A stretch of 12,696 nucleotides of DNA, from assembly GCA_039800165.1 (NCBI GenBank), contig JBDLRH010000093.1:1-12696 (forward strand), read 5' to 3'. Below the pieces are notes generated by a model. That model ran no database searches. It was not told the DNA's origin and worked only from the letters and a program-made list of their open reading frames with translations. Below are positions 7,319 to 12,696 of this stretch, in pieces. Origin of the DNA: JBDLRH01 sp039800165. GTDB taxonomy: Bacteria > Pseudomonadota > Gammaproteobacteria > Burkholderiales > Burkholderiaceae_C. A program made the position numbers and the translations under genes. The stretch's first letter is position 1. Each line of letters begins with the position of its first letter.

Positions 7319-7855
7319 CTACAGCTCGACGCGCAGGTAGTGGGTGCCGCGCACCGGGCTCGGGTAGTACGGCGGGATCTCCTCAAAGCCGAGGTCCTGG
7401 TACAGCGCCCGTGCCGCCTGCATGTCGTCCAGCGTGTCCAGCAGCACGCTTGAGTAGCCCGAACGCCGGGCGGCATCCAGAATCGCTTCGCTCAACAGCC
7501 GCCCGAGGCCGCAGCCGCGCGCCGCTGGCCGCACATACAGCCGCTTCATCTCGGCGGCATTGGGGTAGTCGCTCGCATCCAGCGGGCGCAGCGCGCAGCA
7601 GCCCATCGGCTGCCCGTCCACACGCGCCAGCAGCAGCTCACCGCGTGGCGCGGCGTAGTCGCCCGGCAGCCGCGCGAGCTCATCGACAAAGTTCTGGAAG
7701 CCCAGGTCCACCGGCAGCGAAGCCGCGTATTCGCGAAACAGCGTGGCGACTTCGGCCAGATCGGCCGCATCGTGTGCGGTGCTGATGTCCAGTTGCGGTA
7801 CCGGCCGCAAGGCGGAAGGGGCGCCGTGGACCGGCGGGTACGACGATGAAGCCAC
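7319..7855 (-). CDS. GNAT-family N-acetyltransferase
   Basis: This is a GCN5-related acetyltransferase using acetyl-CoA; its substrate is unknown. The 178-residue reading shows motif A as KRLYVRPAARGCGLGRLL, with the R-x-x-G-x-G pyrophosphate-binding loop at 113-118, and motif B as ALYQDLGFEE near 150-159. The fold begins at about residue 23 (LDISTAHDAADL). The only reasonable start is a GTG at 7855 with no clear ribosome binding site, downstream of an in-frame TGA; a TTG at codon 16 is an alternative, so the first 20 or so residues are uncertain. The gene lies 36 bases after the cytochrome b561 gene on the same strand and may be co-transcribed. It converges on the peroxiredoxin gene across a 41-base gap. 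Confidence 0.87.
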   Translation of the reverse strand: MASSSYPPVHGAPSALRPVPQLDISTAHDAADLAEVATLFREYAASLPVDLGFQNFVDELARLPGDYAAPRGELLLARVDGQPMGCCALRPLDASDYPNAAEMKRLYVRPAARGCGLGRLLSEAILDAARRSGYSSVLLDTLDDMQAARALYQDLGFEEIPPYYPSPVRGTHYLRVEL

Positions 7856-7891
7856 TGCAGTCGCGCCCGGCAGCGGGGCGCGATCGGTTGA

Positions 7892-8623
7892 TCAGGGTCT
7901 CAGTGTAATCAACCAGGCCACCGCGGCGGCGCTGGCCACCACCAGCGCGGCCGCCAGCACGCGGGAGCGCAGATCGTCACGCGCCGCAGGCAGGTCCGCC
8001 GCCGGCTCGGGCAAGGACTTGTCGCCGCTCCACATCGGCGCGATGAGGTTGTCACGGCGGCGCAGCAGGTAGAACAGCACCGCAGCCACATGCAGCACCA
8101 CCAGCGCGATCACCAGCCACTGTCCGATCTGGCGGTGGTAGCTGGTGGCCGCCAGCCCGGTGGCGCTGCTCACCAGCGCATTGAGTGGCCCGGTGAAGGC
8201 AATCTCGTCATCGCTGATGAGCCCGGTGCCGACCTGCGCGGCCAGCACTGCCAGCAGCGCAAACACCGACAGCGCGCCCAGCGGCGAATGCCCGACGCGG
8301 TGCGCCAGCGGTGAGCGGCCGCGAAGGTAGGCGATCAGTGCCGCCGGCGAGTAGATGAAACTCGCAAAGCGCGACCAGTGCCCGCCCACCAGGCCCCACA
8401 CCAGCCGGAACAGCAGCAGCGCCAGCACCGCGTAGCCCAGCCGCGCATGCCACTCCATCAAGCCGCCTTTGGCGGTGGCCACCAGGGCAATCACGCAGGC
8501 GGCCAGCGTCCAGTGAAAGGCGCGGGTGGGCAGGTCCCACACCCGCAGCGTGGTTGCGGTAGCAGGGCCGTGCATGGCTGGTGTCCGGGCAGACCCGCGG
8601 GGAGCGGATGGGCTGGAATTCAT
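7892..8623 (-). CDS. Cytochrome b561 / Ni-hydrogenase-type cytochrome b
   Basis: This is an inner-membrane di-haem b-type cytochrome predicted to take electrons from quinol and pass them to a periplasmic carrier. The 243-residue protein begins with a polar segment, then VWDLPTRAFHW, typical of this family. Hydrophobic helices lie near residues 37-50, 62-80, 115-133 and 165-187, and a further one near 221-240. Candidate haem ligands are His37, His59, His163 and His178. The ATG at 8623 has a weak GAG upstream; Met17 is an alternative start. It is transcribed divergently from a cytochrome c' gene 59 bases away, which suggests that c' is its redox partner, as in other bacteria where such b-type proteins sit beside cytochrome c'. 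Partnership is inferred from position. Confidence 0.9.
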   Translation of the reverse strand: MNSSPSAPRGSARTPAMHGPATATTLRVWDLPTRAFHWTLAACVIALVATAKGGLMEWHARLGYAVLALLLFRLVWGLVGGHWSRFASFIYSPAALIAYLRGRSPLAHRVGHSPLGALSVFALLAVLAAQVGTGLISDDEIAFTGPLNALVSSATGLAATSYHRQIGQWLVIALVVLHVAAVLFYLLRRRDNLIAPMWSGDKSLPEPAADLPAARDDLRSRVLAAALVVASAAAVAWLITLRP

Positions 8624-8682
8624 GGATACTCACAATTCGTTACACGGTCCCGTGGACGATAAACCAAACGGAGGATTCCCGC
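8624..8682. promoter_or_regulatory. Divergent intergenic region between cytochrome b561 and c'
   Basis: This 59-base gap must hold the starts of both divergent transcripts unless promoters lie inside the genes. ACGATAAACC (8656-8665) contains a poor -10-like match for the + strand without a convincing -35. The only firm element is GGAGG at 8670-8674, the c' ribosome binding site. No operator-like palindrome is evident. Confidence 0.35.
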
Positions 8683-9135
8683 ATGAAAGCCATCTGGACT
8701 GCTGCCGTCGCCGCTGCTGCGCTGATCGCGCTGCCTGCTGCTGCACAGAACTTCGCCAAGCCCGAAGACGCGATCAAGTACCGCAAGGCCAGCTTCACCG
8801 TGATGGCGGCCCACTTCGGCGCGCTGGGCGCGATGGCCAACGGCCGCGCACCGTACGATGCGAAGGCGGCGGCCGATGCGGCTGCGGTGGTCGAGGTGAT
8901 GGCCAAGCTGCCGTGGGCCGGATTCACCGCCGGCAGCGACAAGGGCGACACCCGTGCCAAGCCCGAGATCTGGACCCAGCAGGCCAAGTTCAAGGAAGTG
9001 GCCGACAAGAACGGCGCAGAGATCACCAAGCTGGCCGCTGCTGCGCGCACTGGCAACCTGGACAACCTGAAGGCCGCCTTCGGCCCCACCGCGGCGAGCT
9101 GCAAGGCCTGCCACGACAACTTCCGCAAGGACTGA
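8683..9135 (+). CDS. Periplasmic cytochrome c'
   Basis: This is a class II c-type cytochrome: a four-helix bundle with one high-spin haem near the C-terminus that binds NO and CO. In several bacteria it is linked to nitric oxide tolerance. The 150-residue precursor has a signal peptide, with Lys2, a hydrophobic Ala/Leu core and a probable cleavage site in PAAA-QNF after residue 21. The haem site is CKACH at 140-144, giving thioether cysteines 140 and 143 and axial His144, six residues from the end, as is usual for class II. The N-terminal helix IKYRKASFTVMAAHFGAL matches the family pattern. The ATG at 8683 is fixed by GGAGG 8 bases upstream; a longer reading from 8581 would hide the signal peptide. 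The gene is divergent from the cytochrome b561 gene and ends 7 bases from a convergent TlpA-like gene. Confidence 0.93.
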   Translation: MKAIWTAAVAAAALIALPAAAQNFAKPEDAIKYRKASFTVMAAHFGALGAMANGRAPYDAKAAADAAAVVEVMAKLPWAGFTAGSDKGDTRAKPEIWTQQAKFKEVADKNGAEITKLAAAARTGNLDNLKAAFGPTAASCKACHDNFRKD

Positions 9136-9142
9136 GCCGGCC

Positions 9143-9646
9143 TCAGGTCTGCGCCAGCAGCCGCTCGATCAGCTGGTGCAGCTCGGCAAAGTCGGGCTGT
9201 CCCACATAGCGCTTGACGATGCGGCCCTGCTTGTCGACCACGTAGGTGGTGGGCGTCAGCCGCACGTCGCCCCAGTCGCGCGCCACCGCGCCGGTGTTGT
9301 CGATCGCCACCTTGAACGGCAGCTGGCGCGTCTGCGCAAAGTTCACCACATAGCTCGGCGGGTCGTAGCTCATTGCCACCGCCACCGTGTCGTAGCCACG
9401 CGCGCGGTACTTGTTGTAGGTGTCGATGAGCTGCGGCATCTCGGCCACGCAGGTCACGCAGCTGGTGGCCCAGAAGTTCACCAGCGTCACCCGCCCCTTC
9501 CACTGCGAGGTGGTTTCCTTCGAGCCGTCCAGCAGCACGAAGGTGGATTGGGGCGCCACGCTCGGCGCGGTGCTCCAGAAGGCGGCGCCCGCAGCCACGG
9601 CCACTGCGGCAGCGACCGCGCCATAGATCAGGGTTTTGCGTTTCAT
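9143..9646 (-). CDS. TlpA/ResA-like thioredoxin-fold protein
   Basis: This is a membrane-anchored or exported thiol-disulfide oxidoreductase acting outside the cytoplasm. The 167-residue protein has a basic start (MKRK), one hydrophobic segment at about 6-24 that may be an anchor or signal, then a thioredoxin fold. The active site reads NFWATSCVTCVAEMP, with Cys63 and Cys66, and the cis-proline loop is LTPTTYVVD with Pro132. The dipeptide between the cysteines is Val-Thr, and Ser replaces the Trp that usually precedes the first cysteine. TlpA and CcmG relatives reduce apocytochrome c or copper-protein thiols; the convergent cytochrome c' gene makes a role in c-type cytochrome or electron-transfer biogenesis plausible but unproven. 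No strong ribosome binding site precedes the ATG. Confidence 0.9.
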   Translation of the reverse strand: MKRKTLIYGAVAAAVAVAAGAAFWSTAPSVAPQSTFVLLDGSKETTSQWKGRVTLVNFWATSCVTCVAEMPQLIDTYNKYRARGYDTVAVAMSYDPPSYVVNFAQTRQLPFKVAIDNTGAVARDWGDVRLTPTTYVVDKQGRIVKRYVGQPDFAELHQLIERLLAQT

Positions 9647-9694
9647 TGGCGGTCGGACTCGCTCACGCGTTGAAAGTTCAGCGGGGGCTGGCCC

Positions 9695-10468
9695 TCAGGT
9701 GGCGGGCGCGGTGCGCTCGGCGCAGTCCAGCAGCACGGCGCTCAGGCCCTCGGGGTCGCTGATCATCGGGTCATGGCCGGTCTTGAGTTCGATCACGCGC
9801 GCCCCGGCACCGCCCATCCATGCGCCGTCCCAGAACTTCGGGTCGACCACGCGCGGGCGGATCGAGTCGATGGTGGCCAGCGTCGGCGCGGTGCAGTTGA
9901 TCCAGGTGCGCGGCACTGCGGCCACGCGCTGCGGGTCAAAGTCCAGCGGCGCGGTGTAGGGCTGCGCCGGGTGCGGCGTCTGGCGGCGCTTGACCCAGTC
10001 GTAGTCGTCTGCGCTCAGGCCGAACACGCTCGGGTCGGGCGGCGGAAAGGCGTTGTGTTCGGACTGCGCTGCCGCCGACAGCCGCGCCTCGCGCGTGGCG
10101 CGTGCATGCGTGCCGCCCCAGCTCTCGCCGGGCTTGGGCACGACGGCGTCCACATACGCCAGGTGCCGCAACCGCGCGCCGATGCGGTCGGCCACGGCGG
10201 TGCCGATCATGCCGGCGTAGGAGTGCACCGCAAGCACCAGGTCGTGCATCTCCTCGGCCTCGATCGCGTGGATCACGTCGGCGATGTGCGTCTCGAGCGT
10301 GATCTCGCGCGACAGCAGGTGTGCGCGCTCGCCCACGCCGGTGAGCGTGACCGCATGCACCCGGTGGCCTGCGGCCTGCAGGCGCTGCGTCACGCGCCGC
10401 CAGCACCAGGCGCCATGCCATGCACCGTGTACCAGCACAAAGTTCGTCGGGGCGACAGAAGCGGTCAT
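9695..10468 (-). CDS. Alpha/beta-fold hydrolase (esterase-like)
   Basis: This is a probable serine esterase of the group that includes plant methylesterase/hydroxynitrile lyase-like and EstC-type enzymes; its substrate is unknown. The 257-residue protein starts with FVLVHGAWHGAWCW (10-23), whose HG forms the oxyanion region. The nucleophile elbow is AVHSYAGM with Ser83, where the first Gly of GxSxG is replaced. His232 in KTGHDPMIS is the likely catalytic histidine. The acid is uncertain, with Asp201 or Asp209 as candidates. Its ATG overlaps the stop of the upstream CoA-transferase by 4 bases (ATGA), and AAGG (10478-10481) lies inside that gene, so the two are translationally coupled and probably act on related compounds. 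Confidence 0.88.
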   Translation of the reverse strand: MTASVAPTNFVLVHGAWHGAWCWRRVTQRLQAAGHRVHAVTLTGVGERAHLLSREITLETHIADVIHAIEAEEMHDLVLAVHSYAGMIGTAVADRIGARLRHLAYVDAVVPKPGESWGGTHARATREARLSAAAQSEHNAFPPPDPSVFGLSADDYDWVKRRQTPHPAQPYTAPLDFDPQRVAAVPRTWINCTAPTLATIDSIRPRVVDPKFWDGAWMGGAGARVIELKTGHDPMISDPEGLSAVLLDCAERTAPAT

Positions 10469-11712
10469 GCGATCACGCCTTGCTGTTGAAGTTGTTCGAT
10501 CTGCGCGGCACTCAGCCCCAGCACGCCAGAGAGCACCTCGTGCGTGTGCTGGCCCAGCAGCGGCGGCGGATGGTCGGTGCGCACGGGGGTGGCGCTGAGC
10601 TTGATCGGGCTGGAAACCAGGTTCAGGTCACCGGCCAGCGGATGCTGCCACTGCGTGACCATGCCGCGTTCAAGCACATGCGGATCGGCGAACACCTCGG
10701 CCAGGTTGTTGATCGCGCCGCACGGCACCTTGGCCGCCTCCAGTGCCGGCAGCCAGTCGGCCTTGCGCCGCGTCTTCATGATCTCTTCAAGCAGGGGCAC
10801 CAGCACCGCACGGTGGCGCACCCGGTCCTGGTTGCGGGCAAAGCGCGTGTCGGTGGCAAGGTCTGGGCGGCCCGCGACCGCGCAGAACTTGGCGTACTGG
10901 TTGTCATTGCCCACCGCCACGATGATGTGGTCGCGCTGTCCGTCTTCGGTGGGCGCCACCTCGAACACCTGGTAAGGCACGATGTTCTGGTGCGCGTTGC
11001 CCGCACGGCCGGGCACCTTGCCGCTGACAAGGTAGTTGGCCCCCAGGTTCGCCAGCATCGCCACCTGCGCATCCAGCAGTGCCATGTCCAGGTGCTGGCC
11101 TTGGCCGGTGCGCTCGGCATGGCGCAACGCCGACAGGATGCCGATGGTCGAGTACAGGCCGGTGAACAGGTCGGCCACCGCCACGCCGACCTTCTGCGGC
11201 CCGCCGCCGAGGTCGTCGCGCTCGCCGGTGATGCTCATCAGCCCGCCCATGCCCTGCACCGCGTAGTCGTAGCCGGCGCGCTCGGCATAGGGCCCGGTCT
11301 GGCCGAAGCCGGTGATGCTGCAGTACACCAGCCGCGGCTGGATGGCGCGCAGCGATGCGTAGTCCAGCCCGTAGCGCGCCATGTCGCCGACCTTGAAGTT
11401 CTCGACGAACACATCGCAATGCTTCACCAGCGCGCGGATCAGCTCCTGCCCGGCGGGCGTGGCGATGTCGCAGGTGACCGAGCGCTTGTTGCGGTTGGTG
11501 CCGAGGTAGTAGGCGGCTTCGGCGGTGTCGCGGCCCTCGCGGTCTTTCAGGAACGGCGGCCCCCAGGTGCGGGTGTCGTCGCCGTTGCCGGGACGCTCGA
11601 TCTTGATCACGTCGGCGCCGAGGTCGGCCAGCGTCTGGGTGCACCAGGGGCCGGCCAGCACGCGCGACAGGTCAAGCACGCGGATGCCGTCAAGGGAATG
11701 AGGGGCGGTCAT
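10465..11712 (-). CDS. CaiB/BaiF family (family III) CoA-transferase
   Basis: This enzyme moves coenzyme A between carboxylic acids through aspartyl-anhydride chemistry; relatives include formyl-CoA:oxalate and carnitine CoA-transferases. The 415-residue protein has the typical N-terminus LDGIRVLDLSRVLAGPWCTQ, then LGADVIKIERPGNGDDTR (31-48) and NRNKRSVTCD (73-82). The catalytic Asp is probably Asp149 in RAGYDYAVQGMGG. GQGQHLDMALLDA follows near 203-215. The ATG at 11712 is chosen because residues from there match the family start; the frame stays open for 201 more codons upstream, but that part is antisense to the lipoprotein gene and has no family resemblance. No clear ribosome binding site is visible. 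The substrate cannot be told from sequence; the coupled hydrolase is its only operon clue. Confidence 0.93.
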   Translation of the reverse strand: MTAPHSLDGIRVLDLSRVLAGPWCTQTLADLGADVIKIERPGNGDDTRTWGPPFLKDREGRDTAEAAYYLGTNRNKRSVTCDIATPAGQELIRALVKHCDVFVENFKVGDMARYGLDYASLRAIQPRLVYCSITGFGQTGPYAERAGYDYAVQGMGGLMSITGERDDLGGGPQKVGVAVADLFTGLYSTIGILSALRHAERTGQGQHLDMALLDAQVAMLANLGANYLVSGKVPGRAGNAHQNIVPYQVFEVAPTEDGQRDHIIVAVGNDNQYAKFCAVAGRPDLATDTRFARNQDRVRHRAVLVPLLEEIMKTRRKADWLPALEAAKVPCGAINNLAEVFADPHVLERGMVTQWQHPLAGDLNLVSSPIKLSATPVRTDHPPPLLGQHTHEVLSGVLGLSAAQIEQLQQQGVIA

Positions 11713-11785
11713 GGTGCAGGGATTGTCCGACGATTCGCCAGGCGGGTCGGCGCGGCGACACGAAGCCAGCGATCCGGGCCGGATA
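11713..11785. promoter_or_regulatory. Divergent intergenic region between CoA-transferase and lipoprotein
   Basis: This 73-base gap separates two divergent genes and should hold both start regions. On the + strand GATAAT at 11782-11787 is a good -10 match, but the position of a -35 box (11759-11764, CACGAA) does not resemble consensus. On the minus strand GACAAT ends about 10 bases before the CoA-transferase ATG, also without a good -35. No regulator-binding palindrome is obvious. Confidence 0.35.
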
Positions 11786-12343
11786 ATGCGCCGCATGCGT
11801 CCTGATCGTCCCGTGTGCGGCGCCCGCCGCCCCGGTGTTGCGGGCCTGTGCGGCCTGGTGGCTGTGCTGATCGGCTGCAGCCCGTCGCTCAACTGGCGCG
11901 ATGTGCGCGCCGCACCCTCGCCCCTGTCCCTGATGCTGCCGTGCAAGCCCGACCAGGGCTCGCGCACCGTGCCCTTTGCCGGGCGCGACACGCCGCTGCA
12001 CCTGGTGGGCTGCGACGCCGCCGGCATCACCTTCGCCGCGGCCCATGCCGAAGTGGCTGCCGACGCCGATGTGCAGGCGGTGCTGCGGCAGTGGATGACG
12101 CTGACCCTGTCGCATGTGAAGGCGCAGGGCGTGCAAGAGCAGCCCGCGCGCGTGGCCAACGCCTCGCTGGCGCTGCGCGTGCGCGCCAGCGGCCGCCGTG
12201 CCGATGGCTCGCCGGTGCACACCGAAGCGCTGTACTTCGCGCAGGGGCAGCGCGTGTACCAGGCGGTGATGTATGCGCCGGCCGACACGCGCGAGGCCCG
12301 CGAAGCCGCTGACACCTTCCTGTCCAGCCTGAAGCTGCAGTGA
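11786..12343 (+). CDS. Putative lipoprotein of unknown function
   Basis: I do not recognise the family. From the ATG at 11786 the product has 185 residues. It has a basic N-terminus (MRRMRPDRP...ARRPG), a short hydrophobic stretch and the lipobox-like VLIGC, with Cys31 as the possible lipidated residue. The rest is predicted to be soluble and envelope-exposed. It contains two cysteines, Cys53 in LPCKPD and Cys76 in VGCDAAG, that could form a disulfide, and ends in a likely helix (REAREAADTFLSSLKLQ). The start is uncertain: ATGs at 11786 and 11795 both lack a good ribosome binding site, and an open reading from 11711 would cross the divergent promoter region. Ten bases separate it from the MFS gene, so the two may be one transcript. 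Confidence 0.7.
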   Translation: MRRMRPDRPVCGARRPGVAGLCGLVAVLIGCSPSLNWRDVRAAPSPLSLMLPCKPDQGSRTVPFAGRDTPLHLVGCDAAGITFAAAHAEVAADADVQAVLRQWMTLTLSHVKAQGVQEQPARVANASLALRVRASGRRADGSPVHTEALYFAQGQRVYQAVMYAPADTREAREAADTFLSSLKLQ

Positions 12344-12353
12344 CCTGCCTGTC

Positions 12354-12696
12354 ATGAGCCTGCTGTCACGCCGCCTTGCCATCGTGGCCTTTCTTGCGTT
12401 TGCGCTGGCCTACTTCTTCTCGGCGCTGCTGCGCGCAATCACTGCCACCCTGTCACCCACCCTGACCGTCGAGTTCGGCCTGAGCGCGCGCGACCTGGGC
12501 CTGCTGGCCGGGGGTTATTTCCTGGGCTTTGCGCTGACCCAGCTGCCGCTGGGCAAGTGGCTTGACCGGCATGGCCCCAAGCGGGTGATCCTGTGCCTGC
12601 TGTGCGTGGCGGTGGTGGGCTGCCTGGCCTTCGCGATGGCCGCCAGCTACACGGGCCTGCTGGTGGCGCGTGTGCTGTGCGGCATCGGCGTGAGCG
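12354..12696 (+). CDS. MFS transporter, N-terminal part (runs off window)
   Basis: This is the beginning of a major facilitator superfamily membrane transporter; 114 complete codons are present and no stop is reached before the window ends. Hydrophobic helices are seen at about residues 7-27, 45-65, 78-97 and from 100 onward. Between helices 2 and 3 lies the MFS motif A, GKWLDRHGPKR at 67-77, with Asp71 and Arg72. RVLCGIG at 106-112 fits the helix 4 motif. The ATG at 12354 lies 10 bases after the lipoprotein stop and has no clear ribosome binding site, which may mean coupling to the upstream gene. Substrate and energy coupling cannot be predicted from this part. Confidence 0.88.
   Translation, partial: MSLLSRRLAIVAFLAFALAYFFSALLRAITATLSPTLTVEFGLSARDLGLLAGGYFLGFALTQLPLGKWLDRHGPKRVILCLLCVAVVGCLAFAMAASYTGLLVARVLCGIGVS

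Noticed and set aside
8178..8633. Open frames on both strands in and around the cytochrome b561 gene suggesting a frameshifted or second gene
   Set aside because: The 243-residue frame alone carries four ordered haem-ligand histidines and regular membrane helices; the others are shifted shadows.
10420..11805. A 461-codon open frame on the + strand across the CoA-transferase
   Set aside because: It is antisense to a gene with clear family motifs along its whole length; its own translation is low-complexity and unlike any family.
11713..12315. A 201-codon N-terminal extension of the CoA-transferase, implying a fusion protein
   Set aside because: The family N-terminus begins at the ATG at 11712, and the extension lies antisense to the lipoprotein gene, which has a better case.

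Overview
The window is a GC-rich stretch of a bacterial chromosome. EF-Tu followed by the S10 ribosomal-protein cluster, the wording of the ribosomal proteins (for example the L16 and L22 N-termini) and an extended, low-complexity S3 tail all point to a betaproteobacterium of the order Burkholderiales, probably near Comamonadaceae or Sphaerotilaceae. That placement is inference from protein similarity; no 16S gene is present.

Positions 1-6637 (all +) hold tuf, rpsJ, rplC, rplD, rplW, rplB, rpsS, rplV, rpsC, rplP, rpmC and rpsQ in the canonical order. tuf and rpsJ are 4 bases apart and look like one transcript. A 232-base gap follows, with GC-rich hairpins, a sigma-70-like promoter (TTGCTC, 17 bp, TATAAT) and a structured leader that begins a second transcript at rplC. 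From rplC to rpsQ the genes overlap or lie within about 16 bases of each other, and almost every start has a clear Shine-Dalgarno sequence. A strong intrinsic terminator (6677-6702) ends the operon right after rpsQ, so rplN and the spc operon do not continue here as they do in E. coli.

Positions 6771-9646 hold redox and accessory genes. They are a Prx5-type peroxiredoxin (+), a GNAT acetyltransferase (-) behind a cytochrome b561-type membrane protein (-), a divergent periplasmic cytochrome c' (+), and a convergent TlpA-like thioredoxin (-). The last three suggest a small envelope redox module in which quinol electrons pass through a membrane cytochrome b to a gas-binding c-type cytochrome, with a thiol oxidoreductase beside it.

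Positions 9695-12696 hold a two-gene minus-strand operon, a family III CoA-transferase translationally coupled to an alpha/beta hydrolase. Divergent from it are an uncharacterised putative lipoprotein and the first 114 codons of an MFS transporter that runs off the window.

I saw no tRNA, rRNA, CRISPR array, insertion sequence, phage gene or obvious foreign DNA. No gap exceeds 232 bases, and codon use looks even throughout. I found no convincing new multi-gene system. The points most worth checking are the internal S10-operon promoter and leader, the S3 tail, the operon break after rpsQ and the b561/c'/TlpA cluster.
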